Below, piece by piece: positions 17,801 through 25,044 of a stretch of DNA of 25,044 nt. The stretch's first letter is position 1. Each line of letters opens with the position of its first letter. The stretch is from DASPJR01 sp035628505 (GTDB lineage Bacteria; Planctomycetota; SZUA-567; H5-PLA8): positions 1-25,044 of the forward strand of contig DASPJR010000076.1 of NCBI GenBank assembly GCA_035628505.1. The letters run 5' to 3'. The translations under genes were made by a program, and so were the position numbers. The notes beneath the pieces are model-generated. The model was given only the letters and a program-made list of their open reading frames with translations. It had not been told where the DNA came from and made no database searches.

Positions 17801-20800
17801 ACGATGACACGCTACGCGCCGGCCGCGCCATTGACTACGAGGTAATTTTTGCGCCCGGCTTCTACTACGAAGATGAAGCACCGCCAGAGATTCTGGATGC
17901 TCTGCGCAAGCTTGTAAACGCCGGCAAAATCGTGGTTGTGGAGCGCAGCAGCAAATTGCCGATAGAGGGAGTGCACCGGCTCGATTCCGAGCTCGATGAA
18001 TACGACGATATGATGGGCGGTGCTTTCCCGCGTCATGTGGACTTTGAGTCGGAGATGGTCTGGGACCAGAGCGAGGAAACCACCCGGCTGGTGCGGGCGT
18101 TTTTAACCAAGCACATCAAACCGGCGGCGATACACGATCTGCTCGTCGGGCCGGACTGGCTGAAGCGCGGGCAGGGCGAGTTCCTCGTGATCCCCAATTT
18201 TGCCTTCACTGGATTTTCCGGTCTGCACAAGACGTTGTACCAGGCGCCGAACCGCCCGACGCTCCGTTTCCCGAAACGGCCGCCCGTGTGCTACGACATG
18301 CTGGAGATGAAGCGAGCGGAAGTTTCTGCGGACGGCGAGTGGATGTCGCTGCAGGCGGACTTCAGGGAGTGCCCGGGAAAGATCTTCGCGTTTCTGCCTG
18401 CTGAAATAGCAAAGCTGGATCTGAAAACCGTTGCGAAGGCACAGACGAATTCAAGCATCGCGTACGAAATTACAATCCTGGATTCAGCCGGACAGCCAAT
18501 CGATTCTTCTTTCCCGATAGAAATAGCGATTATTGACAGCAAAGGTTCGCTGCTGCACGAAATTTATCGTGCTGCGACTCCTTCGTACGCCGGCGCGTAT
18601 CGAATTCCCGCGAACGTCGCTACAGGCAGCCTCAAGCTGAAGGTTCGTGAACTGATCAGCGGGAAATCGGCTGAGGCAGTTATCCCGCTGACGTCTGGCG
18701 ATCAGCCCGTTGCGCGGCTCGATAATTCTGACGTTCACATCAGCGATGCAAAACTGCTGCAGCAGATGATGAACGACAAAACGCCGCTGGTCATCGCTCT
18801 GGATGCAGATCAAACCTGGTGCAAGAGTGAAGCCACGCGGCTCTGCGAGGCTCTGAACCAGCGTGGCCGGCAGGCGCGTATCGAAACTCTCGACAGTATT
18901 CTACGGCTGCCCGCGGATTGGAACGACAAGGCGCTGGTTATCGATGGATCGCGTTTGTGGCGCGGCGACGTGGTTGAGCCAGGGTTGTTTGTCGATGCCC
19001 CATTAGTGCTGATCGGCAAGCGCTACGACAATCGCCTGATCGAAGCGCTCGTGCACCGCGGCGTGCTTGCCCAGACGCCTTCATCCAGTTTCCCCGGCCG
19101 CGGCCGTGGGCTGCTGGGCTGCGTTCATCATGCGTTTTCCAATCAGTTTGACACCGCGACGATTCTGGCCAACGACGAAGCCGGTCTGCGCAAAGCAGTC
19201 GATGCGCTTCTTTCATACGAAAAACTGAGCGACACTCATCCGGGGCGGCCTATCGTCAAAATGCCGCAGCCTCCAGCGCCTGCACCGCTCGTAACGAGCG
19301 CTACATCCGGCAGCGAGCCGCAAAGTTTCGCAGCAATGATGGCTGACCTGGACCACATTCTTGCGCTTGCCGTGGATGCGTCCACGGGCCGTATTCTGGC
19401 AGGTACCTTCGGCTATGGCCACAATCTGTTCTGCTTCTCAGCCGACGGGAAGCAGGTGTGGAAGCAATTTCTGCCGGACCACGACGTTTATACCGCGCAA
19501 TGGTTCGACGGCGGCAAACGCGTTGTTGCCGCTACAGGCGAAGGCAATTTCCTCTTTCTGATCGACGGGTTGGACGGCCGCGTTTTGCGGAAGATGAAGA
19601 CAAGCGAGTGGCCTTCGTTCCATTACACGGAAGGAGCGGTGCGCACGCACGCGCAAATACTTGTCAACACGCCGCTGAAGCAGATTCTCGTGCGCGGCCT
19701 GACAGGGATCTTTGCCCTTGATTTCAACGGAAAGAAGCTCTGGCACTACGACCGCGCCGAAGCCATCGTCGCGTACCCGGACAATGCCGAACAGACCGTG
19801 GCTGCGTCTTTCGGAAACTCTGCCGCAGTCGGGCCTATAACGCTGAGCGCCGATGGAAAAAGAATCGCCTACAGTGAATCACAGATCGTCGGCACAACAT
19901 CGGTCATGAACAAGCTCAAGGATCTGTGGGGACACAGGCCCAAGATTATCGACGCGGCCACCGGACAGGTGCTTGCCGAGAACAAAGACGATGGAGGCAG
20001 CAGTACCTCCGGCGGCAGCTGGTGGATTCATTATCCCGAAAACTCGGATGAACCGGTATTGGGTCAGGGGCCGCTGATGCAGGCGATGAAGGTCGACGGG
20101 ACGTTAAGCGCGCCTCAGCTGTCGGCGAAGGGAAAGCGGCTTCAGGATGGTAGTGAAATCGTGTGCACGCCCGAAGGCGTGTCGCGCATCAAGCAGGGCA
20201 GCGCGCTCTGGAATGTGCGCGATGATCGGTTCTGGATCACAGAACTCGATACCATCAATGCGGCGCGCACCCGTCTTTATCGCAGCAGCTGGGATGGCTG
20301 GCTGCGCTGCTACAATCTGGAAGACGGCAAGATTGTCTGGCAGCATGCGTTGCAAACGTGCGCGCGGATTCACGTCGTAAATGGGAAGGACGCGTCGCAG
20401 GAAGAAGTCATCGCGGGCGCAAAGAACGGCGCGCTGATCCGTTTCGACGCTTCCGGAAAAATCATCTGGCAAACGCGCCTGCGCGAACATCATGTGGCGC
20501 CGGAAAAGGATTACCCCGCCTATGTCGCCGCGGCGCGTTCGCGTGATGCGGATTCTTCGGCGGAGATATTTCCCGTCAGGACGGATACTCCCGGCGATTA
20601 CGAAAACGTGCTGCGTATGGGAATCGAACAGCTTGCAAACGGGGACTTCGAATCCACTGGAAACTGGCAGTGCGAGTCCGGTGAGCCGAAAATCGATGCG
20701 CCCGGCCATACGCTGGCGTTGCCCGGCGCAGATGAAGGCAAGGCGCTCAAGCTCCTTTCAGGACAGCTGGTGACGCAGAAGCTGAACCGGCGCATCGTAC

Positions 20801-22830
20801 CAAGCGCGACATACCTGCTGGAGTTCATGTATTGCGTCGAGGCTCCTGGAGCAAAACTGACGGCAGGTGCGTTGCTCAAGGGCTCCCGCGACACGCTGAC
20901 CGCCTCAAAGTTTGCCGGCGCTGCAGGCGTCTGGCAGTTCGGGCGCCTGGCTGTGAAGACCTATGATGCTACACAGGCGCTGGAGATCGGTTTCGAGGCC
21001 GAGGGCGGCGAGGTCCGCGTCGACAAGGCCAGCCTTCGGGCGGTGCGATTCCCTTCGGCGAATCTTCTCGCCAATTCAGAGCTGCATCAGATCGAGCCCA
21101 CGTTCGTGAAAGACATACGCGTCCGCTACAACCGCATCCCGACGACGCTGCGCGACAAGCTGATGAACCGCAATCACGTGAGCACCTATAAGCAGGGCGA
21201 GTCCACGACGGCGCAGACGTTCACGCAGGAAGAGGCCTTTCTTCAGAACGGGAGGCTTGACGATGTCGGCCCGCAATGGACGTACATGCCCGACAGCATC
21301 GGCATTAGCGTCACGCTGAAGAAGCCCGCCCACATTTCGCACGTCGTTCTTTATCTTAATAACGCGACGCCGCAGAATGTGTATCAGACCATTGCAGTGC
21401 TCGCGAATCAACTCGAAGTGAATGACCCAAGCGAGAAAGAAAAGAAGGCACAGAAGACCACAACTGGAATGCCGCGCCTGGAGGCGTTTGTCCGCGGCAA
21501 TCAGCGCCGCTTCGTTGTTGTTCATTTCCCCAAGCCAATTCTGACGGACTCAATCAAAATTCTGCCCGGAAAGCATCCCGGGCGAAAAGAGTGCATCACT
21601 GAGGTCGAAGTCTACGGGCCGCTCGGCGGCGATGCGGCTGTAAGAACCGTCAGCAAAGATCCACTCGAGACGCCTTTCTTCATGTCGAATGCCGCGCACG
21701 TACCGGAGGCGCTTCCTCCTGACGTTACGGGCGAGTTCCAGGCCTTGCCGAGTCTGCGCAACGTCGGCCCCATCTTCAACGGAGGTGCGATTGCCTTTGA
21801 TAATCTTTTCGCATTCGGCGATCCGGATGGATCCGTGCGCTCGCTGAAGCTGCTGCAATCCGATCCTCGCGTGCCGCCACCGGCCGCAGGGAAGGGCAAG
21901 CCCAATCAGCAGCAGGAGCGTCCTGAAGAAGGACCGACGTGGAACCTTGCTACCATCACGCCGACCACGACTCCCGCGCATTACTCCGGCCGGCTCTTCG
22001 TCGGATGCGCCGATGGCAAGCTGCACGCGGTTGCTGACAACGGAACTTACCTGTGGGCGTTCAACACCGGCGGCCGGATCTATTCTTCGCCGGTGCCAGG
22101 CGGGGACGATGTCTACTTCGGCGCCGATGACGGCCGGCTCTACAAAATTGATGTGGATTCAGGCGCGTTGATCTGGGAGTTCTCCACTGGCGGAAAAATT
22201 CGCGGTGCGCCGGCGCTTGCGGATGGCCGCGTATTGATCGCGTCGGCGGATGGAAATCTTTACGCTGTATCTGCCGATAGCGGTCTGCTGGTCTGGAAAG
22301 CACCGATTGCACGGCAAAGCCGTTGTACGCCAGCGGTTCACGCAGGAAACATTTATATCGGCGATGAGAAAGGTGCAGTCCACTGCTTCAACGCAGCGAA
22401 TGGTTCATCGCGCTGGAAGCACTCCATCGAGGGATACATTTCGCAATGTCCGGTCGTAACAAGCGACGGCGTTTTCTTCGTTTCCGAGTCGGGTGCAGCA
22501 ATCTTCGTCGCGCCTGACGGAACCGTGAAGTGGAAACGCGACCTGAATTCACAGGCTACCGGGCAGGCGATTGCGACGCAGACTCAGCTGCTTATTCCTG
22601 CAGAAAAAGGATTGATCGTGCTGCGCCGCGCCGACGGGCAACCCGACGAGCGCTTTGTCGCACCAGAAATAAAAGCGAAGGTCCGTTCCGTTTACGTTCA
22701 CAATTCGCGGCTCTACCTGACGACCGCATCAGCCACGACCGAGTTCAGATATCCGCCGCGGACGTACGCTGTTTTCGGAGGCGGCCCTGTCATCTGGGCG
22801 CCACGGCAAAATAAGGAGGGCGCAAAATGA
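14875..22830 (+). CDS. Giant exported glycoside-hydrolase-like / double beta-propeller multidomain protein
   Basis: About 2651 residues. The signal sequence (hydrophobic core about 20-35, ALPLSAA then QVE) predicts export. Domains by eye: beta-sandwich regions (about 36-555); a TIM-barrel, glycoside-hydrolase-like region (about 560-925) with GVCLYDE (Asp705, Glu706) as a candidate acid site; a GATase-like domain (about 930-1060) as in GH42-type beta-galactosidases; a beta-sandwich (about 1140-1280); a Rossmann-like segment ending in a GLRKAVDALLSY motif (about 1290-1450); propeller 1 (about 1489-1880); a jelly-roll CBM-like domain starting LANGDFE (about 1920-2061); a discoidin-like domain (about 2066-2253); and propeller 2 (about 2292-2622) with at least five PQQ-type blades of the DGxLYxxDxxSGxxxW form. 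No membrane anchor is seen. The start is uncertain: ATGs at 14875, 14878, 14887 and 14905 all keep the signal peptide, and 14905 gives the most typical one. Catalysis is unproven and the substrate unknown. Confidence 0.85.
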   Translation: MMAHMRHGIFMRTERQIGRLLVMLVLLAALPLSAAQVEIQLVVHDQPDTTVDKMERRRVITSPVSTPKGVEMQTIGVDVVCWARNITLNGKPIFERYHEGKYIDRLPIARADLQPGDHTLWPGNHVFSLAKDGSITSKSSELIISGGKVLVKCYPVTLQAYRANPEESELPRSMRTAQLPTMTVRESANNEAAAQKDGKAKALELVPVFEKFAPLSIWLPGNTAGKGYVVHPLGLTFHLGSGGITPVAEAGKEIAGIEIKRNSIDIPLFGFPVFTEKGSALIVSGVEQINWNQKVNPQLTNWYPRAEPYELKVSETAAPLKIDGDPRQLPIKSFRVDIPDPGNPAPRGLAVELEKRHFDAGGMLRARVQAVDSRRSAEAAIVSLDKDATPLARLQAYGSDSFTDLPARSTNGFVEATLPALPDGIYKLQIGIKPTGNDTPLTVDRWISIAKPGPAGIGIFTQRGRTAFVRGEDFWLGLGITGSSDSIAAGSPLEVNFVDARQQRIPILRQKLSSPLQDRDTLIVRLESEQSHGFAPGTYLIEARIGTMSARPLSITIVEDEPITHFTNLLTGKYNPQGEAYAEILRTSEGADGLARSLVEMGHNSFKGMAYDLNRVVRKSLDIEQVARERRELGPWESYYQPSGRDRFLDAAVRHRLRFYENLMTYNDTMLPRELKILEAISRYTSLEVASLRHSPAFKGVCLYDEIYSVADTGTPMSAQFLTAEELNYRAKHPGLTSADAMRALERFTSRPFGQRKAEDLQKFKTWPAFEDREWRDLSECMARAAKTVMPDSQNFVLQRFWGGNGGNLSPNGLPQDVFAPLDAAACVMYKDGGYGDRPVFAPMQADVMRVRDDLPVWTQLHTFHAPGIYGNHLLRQAFFAISQKIDGLTYFSIGAKHEAPESSDNRDAMHDISRKLCTRYGDLFMSLQRGYKKVAVYYSREADYLENKKPNKLTYACEGLWVACMRAGFPADYIYDDTLRAGRAIDYEVIFAPGFYYEDEAPPEILDALRKLVNAGKIVVVERSSKLPIEGVHRLDSELDEYDDMMGGAFPRHVDFESEMVWDQSEETTRLVRAFLTKHIKPAAIHDLLVGPDWLKRGQGEFLVIPNFAFTGFSGLHKTLYQAPNRPTLRFPKRPPVCYDMLEMKRAEVSADGEWMSLQADFRECPGKIFAFLPAEIAKLDLKTVAKAQTNSSIAYEITILDSAGQPIDSSFPIEIAIIDSKGSLLHEIYRAATPSYAGAYRIPANVATGSLKLKVRELISGKSAEAVIPLTSGDQPVARLDNSDVHISDAKLLQQMMNDKTPLVIALDADQTWCKSEATRLCEALNQRGRQARIETLDSILRLPADWNDKALVIDGSRLWRGDVVEPGLFVDAPLVLIGKRYDNRLIEALVHRGVLAQTPSSSFPGRGRGLLGCVHHAFSNQFDTATILANDEAGLRKAVDALLSYEKLSDTHPGRPIVKMPQPPAPAPLVTSATSGSEPQSFAAMMADLDHILALAVDASTGRILAGTFGYGHNLFCFSADGKQVWKQFLPDHDVYTAQWFDGGKRVVAATGEGNFLFLIDGLDGRVLRKMKTSEWPSFHYTEGAVRTHAQILVNTPLKQILVRGLTGIFALDFNGKKLWHYDRAEAIVAYPDNAEQTVAASFGNSAAVGPITLSADGKRIAYSESQIVGTTSVMNKLKDLWGHRPKIIDAATGQVLAENKDDGGSSTSGGSWWIHYPENSDEPVLGQGPLMQAMKVDGTLSAPQLSAKGKRLQDGSEIVCTPEGVSRIKQGSALWNVRDDRFWITELDTINAARTRLYRSSWDGWLRCYNLEDGKIVWQHALQTCARIHVVNGKDASQEEVIAGAKNGALIRFDASGKIIWQTRLREHHVAPEKDYPAYVAAARSRDADSSAEIFPVRTDTPGDYENVLRMGIEQLANGDFESTGNWQCESGEPKIDAPGHTLALPGADEGKALKLLSGQLVTQKLNRRIVPSATYLLEFMYCVEAPGAKLTAGALLKGSRDTLTASKFAGAAGVWQFGRLAVKTYDATQALEIGFEAEGGEVRVDKASLRAVRFPSANLLANSELHQIEPTFVKDIRVRYNRIPTTLRDKLMNRNHVSTYKQGESTTAQTFTQEEAFLQNGRLDDVGPQWTYMPDSIGISVTLKKPAHISHVVLYLNNATPQNVYQTIAVLANQLEVNDPSEKEKKAQKTTTGMPRLEAFVRGNQRRFVVVHFPKPILTDSIKILPGKHPGRKECITEVEVYGPLGGDAAVRTVSKDPLETPFFMSNAAHVPEALPPDVTGEFQALPSLRNVGPIFNGGAIAFDNLFAFGDPDGSVRSLKLLQSDPRVPPPAAGKGKPNQQQERPEEGPTWNLATITPTTTPAHYSGRLFVGCADGKLHAVADNGTYLWAFNTGGRIYSSPVPGGDDVYFGADDGRLYKIDVDSGALIWEFSTGGKIRGAPALADGRVLIASADGNLYAVSADSGLLVWKAPIARQSRCTPAVHAGNIYIGDEKGAVHCFNAANGSSRWKHSIEGYISQCPVVTSDGVFFVSESGAAIFVAPDGTVKWKRDLNSQATGQAIATQTQLLIPAEKGLIVLRRADGQPDERFVAPEIKAKVRSVYVHNSRLYLTTASATTEFRYPPRTYAVFGGGPVIWAPRQNKEGAK
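19339..20490 (+). other. First beta-propeller region of the giant protein
   Basis: Repeated blade-like units alternate strands with Gly-Asp and Trp motifs, such as LFCFSADGKQVWKQF, LFLIDGLDGRVLRKM, IFALDFNGKKLWHYD, LRCYNLEDGKIVWQH and LIRFDASGKIIWQT. These are the pattern of PQQ-type (quinoprotein-like) propellers. It has a longer, less regular insertion around 19930-20130 than the second propeller. No pyrroloquinoline quinone binding site is evident, so a binding or scaffold role is more likely than dehydrogenase activity. Confidence 0.75.
21748..22738 (+). other. Second beta-propeller region of the giant protein
   Basis: Highly regular blades in a row: DGSVRSLKLL, DGKLHAVADNGTYLWAF, DGRLYKIDVDSGALIWEF, DGNLYAVSADSGLLVWKA, KGAVHCFNAANGSSRWKH, and GAAIFVAPDGTVKWKR. 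This is a textbook PQQ-like repeat propeller, as in BamB-type and quinoprotein-fold proteins. The blades are more alike than those of the first propeller, suggesting a separate origin or a younger expansion. Confidence 0.82.
22813..22819 (+). promoter_or_regulatory. Ribosome binding site for the last gene
   Basis: AAGGAGG lies inside the last codons of the giant protein gene, seven bases before the ATG at 22827. The strong site within an ATGA overlap supports the start and coupled translation. Confidence 0.75.
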
Positions 22831-25044
22831 GGAGGCGAGTGGAACTGCCCGCCCTTTATGGCTGGATTCTGCTGGCAGGCAGCCTCGCCGCCGGCGAGCC
22901 CTATTTCCTGATCGACAACTTCACTGTTCAGCTGCCGGGCTCGAACACGGTAAGCTGTGAGGTGGAAACCAAGCAGCCAAAAGTCGGGCTCGGTGCCGCT
23001 CAGTTGAGCTACCGGTTGGATGGGAATCAGCGGCGCGCATTCCTTCCGTTCGGTGAGGCCTACCGAAATATTCCCGGGGCCGGCACGCTGAAAATCTGGA
23101 TCAAAGGAGATGGGTCAGGCAATGAAATGGAATTCGTGCTGCGGCATGCGCGCACGCGAATCGAGAACGACGGCCGCCGCGTCTACTTTGAACACGGACA
23201 TATGCAGCTTCCGCGCATTCGCCTGGACTTTGAGGACTGGCGCGAGATCAGTCTCGATGCACGCGCGCTGCCTGAAGGCAAAGTCAGCTGGCTTGAGAGC
23301 ATTCACTTTCATGGCGTGAAGCCCGACCCGAAGAAGAATCCAGAACCTCGAATGAGCGGCACAGTGTGCCTGGACGACTTGCGGCTTTATCCGAGCGCCG
23401 CGAAGCCAGGTGCCGCCTTCCAGAGTGGGCTGATTGGTCCGGCAGTTCGCCAGATCGGGAACGATCTCTCCTGCTTTGTCGATGTGCGCAGCTTTTCCTC
23501 CAAAGCCGCCCGGCTTCGCGCGCGGCTAACCGTTCAGGACCGCAACGGAAACAAGGTCGCAGACCGGGATTTCCAACTCGACGTGGACGCTCAGGCGAGC
23601 CGCGAATTCAAGCTCGACCTGGAGCCTGAGAACGTCGAAGCATTTCTTCCGCCCTTCACGATTTCAGGCGACGTGCTATCGACTGACTTAGCTGAAGTAA
23701 GTGCGACGATCGAGCAGCCTGTCGTGATGGGCAATGCGATGCTGCTGTTTGAGGACTTTTCAAATGTATATGGCCGCTGGTTTACGGCGGGGTTCTCCTC
23801 CGTGATCTCCGCTAATCAGCGCTCCTGGGTCGAATGGACCCACGGCGAAGGGCCGCGTGCGAGCACAGTTTTTCAAGGCACTGCTGCGATTTCACGGGTC
23901 AGCTTGAAAGCGGATGAGGCCGCGCCGCAGATGCCGCAGGTTCCATACGCGATGCAGATCGACTTCAGCGGGGAAGCGGCCGTGTACGCGTCAACGGACC
24001 GCTACCTTCCGGGCCATCCGTATCGCATGGGATTCTGGGTGAAAGGCGATGGCAGTGGCGCGAAGCTTCATGCGATGATTCTGGACTACACCAACGGCGC
24101 TGACTTCTGGGCTGGCGGGTGGAAGCGAATCTATAACGGCGAACTGCAGCTGTGTACGCTGGATTTCAAGGAGTGGCGCTACATCGAAGTCGATCTCCCC
24201 GGCCGTGGATTAGGCATGACATCGCCGCGCGGATCGACGGAGGCAATCGATTTTCCGCTGGAGCTGACGGCGTTTCGAATTGTTCCCGTCGAGCCGGGAA
24301 AAAGTGGCACCGTTCAGATCGGGCCTGTTTTTGTTCACACGCAGCACGCCGCCACGTCCACGCTCGCCACTTCGATCGGATACGATAACCCGGATTTCGC
24401 TTACGGCGCCGGTCATGACGCGTGGGTTACGATTCAGAATGGATGGCTCAGCGGCCAGCGAAAAGTCAGAGGCACGTGGACTCTGCTGGACCGCACAAAC
24501 GATACGTTAGCTTCGGGCAAATTCGAGAGCGACATTCCTGCACGGCAGACGCGTGTCATCCCTTTGCCGCTTAAGCAGCACGCGGCCGCCTGTGCGGTTA
24601 AAGCAGGTCCGTTCAAGTTGCAGGTCAGCGTCGCCGATTCGGCGGATCCGTCGATTTCCATATCCCGGCAGGTAGTGATCACAAAAGCGGAAAGCCGGGC
24701 CGACGTTGCAGACTTCGAGAGCGAACGCGGGTACTACGGCTGGAAATCCGGCCCGCAATGGACCGCTTCAACCACTGCTGAACTGGCGCATGGCGGCAAG
24801 CGCTCGCTGAAAATCGCCTGGGACAAAGAGAAGACACCGCAGCTCTCAAGCGCCATCGATCCGCCGCTGCACGGAGTGCCGACAGAGCTGTCATTCTTTA
24901 TTCACGGTGACGAGTCGGGTGCAATTGTCTATCCGGTAATCGGCGGCATCACCGGCGTCAACCATGGCGCAAACCAGAGCAACTTTTTCCTGCTGCGGCG
25001 AATGGGCGAATGTGATCTGCAGAACGGCGTGCGGCTCACCTGGA
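22827..25044 (+). CDS. Exported multi-jelly-roll (carbohydrate-binding-like) protein, 3' end outside window
   Basis: The frame is open from the ATG to the window end, giving 739 complete codons. The N-terminus (MRRR, then a hydrophobic ALYGWILLAGSLAAG) is a short signal peptide. Three related modules are visible. Module 1 (about residues 20-190) contains WIKGDGSG and ends CLDDLRLY. Module 2 (about 305-510) contains FWVKGDGSG and ends VQIGPVFVHT. Module 3 (from about 625) contains FFIHGDESG and runs off the end. The order in each is an N-terminal DFxxxxxW-type strand, a beta-sandwich core, the hydrophobic-x-G-D-x-SG motif, then a W-R-x-I or similar strand, as in jelly-roll carbohydrate-binding modules. 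Ig-like linkers separate them. I do not recognise a specific CBM family. It overlaps the giant gene by ATGA and uses the same style of CBM-like domain, so the two may share a glycan target or bind each other. No catalytic domain is visible so far. Confidence 0.8.
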   Translation, partial: MRRRVELPALYGWILLAGSLAAGEPYFLIDNFTVQLPGSNTVSCEVETKQPKVGLGAAQLSYRLDGNQRRAFLPFGEAYRNIPGAGTLKIWIKGDGSGNEMEFVLRHARTRIENDGRRVYFEHGHMQLPRIRLDFEDWREISLDARALPEGKVSWLESIHFHGVKPDPKKNPEPRMSGTVCLDDLRLYPSAAKPGAAFQSGLIGPAVRQIGNDLSCFVDVRSFSSKAARLRARLTVQDRNGNKVADRDFQLDVDAQASREFKLDLEPENVEAFLPPFTISGDVLSTDLAEVSATIEQPVVMGNAMLLFEDFSNVYGRWFTAGFSSVISANQRSWVEWTHGEGPRASTVFQGTAAISRVSLKADEAAPQMPQVPYAMQIDFSGEAAVYASTDRYLPGHPYRMGFWVKGDGSGAKLHAMILDYTNGADFWAGGWKRIYNGELQLCTLDFKEWRYIEVDLPGRGLGMTSPRGSTEAIDFPLELTAFRIVPVEPGKSGTVQIGPVFVHTQHAATSTLATSIGYDNPDFAYGAGHDAWVTIQNGWLSGQRKVRGTWTLLDRTNDTLASGKFESDIPARQTRVIPLPLKQHAAACAVKAGPFKLQVSVADSADPSISISRQVVITKAESRADVADFESERGYYGWKSGPQWTASTTAELAHGGKRSLKIAWDKEKTPQLSSAIDPPLHGVPTELSFFIHGDESGAIVYPVIGGITGVNHGANQSNFFLLRRMGECDLQNGVRLTW

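Noticed and set aside
21748..22738. PQQ-dependent dehydrogenase
   Set aside because: The blades are PQQ-type repeats, but the region lacks the catalytic Asp and cofactor-site features and total size of quinoprotein dehydrogenases, and is embedded in a binding-type protein.

Overview
This window comes from a Gram-negative (diderm) bacterium of moderately high GC content. The evidence is a beta-barrel porin ending in phenylalanine, several Sec signal peptides and periplasm-facing membrane proteins. The order MoxR ATPase, DUF58, BatA-like, VWA/GATase, DUF4175-like, DUF4159, followed by very large exported multidomain proteins, is best known to me from Planctomycetes/Verrucomicrobia-type lineages, Acidobacteria and related uncultured phyla. 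The exact phylum cannot be fixed from the sequence alone. Every gene I can support lies on the + strand. I found no tRNA, rRNA, insertion sequence or CRISPR array.

Layout. (1) 2-3619: the 3' part of a gene for a very large surface protein built of tandem DUF11 (conserved repeat domain) units of about 122 residues, ending in a different cysteine-containing domain. A GC-rich hairpin follows. (2) 3755-5296: a stand-alone porin with an N-terminal coiled coil. (3) 5297-5704: an AT-rich intergenic region with several short inverted and direct repeats, including a good match to a PhoB box. (4) 5705 to beyond 25044: one tightly packed operon of eight genes. After the first junction, genes overlap by ATGA or lie 1-8 bases apart, so they are probably translationally coupled.

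The operon starts with a MoxR-family AAA+ ATPase and a DUF58 protein. Three membrane-anchored proteins follow: a BatA-like one with a degenerate VWA metal site, one with an intact VWA metal site plus a GATase-like domain, and a DUF4175-like one. Next comes an exported DUF4159 protein. This is the family layout of MoxR/VWA envelope chaperone-type modules. The next gene encodes an exported protein of about 2650 residues combining beta-sandwich domains, a glycoside-hydrolase-like TIM barrel with a GATase-like domain, two PQQ-type beta-propellers, a carbohydrate-binding-like jelly roll and a discoidin-like domain. The last gene, cut by the window end, encodes repeated jelly-roll modules. The most interesting reading, which is inference, is a MoxR/VWA machine dedicated to maturing or controlling its own giant glycan-acting surface protein and that protein's carbohydrate-binding partner, possibly under phosphate control.
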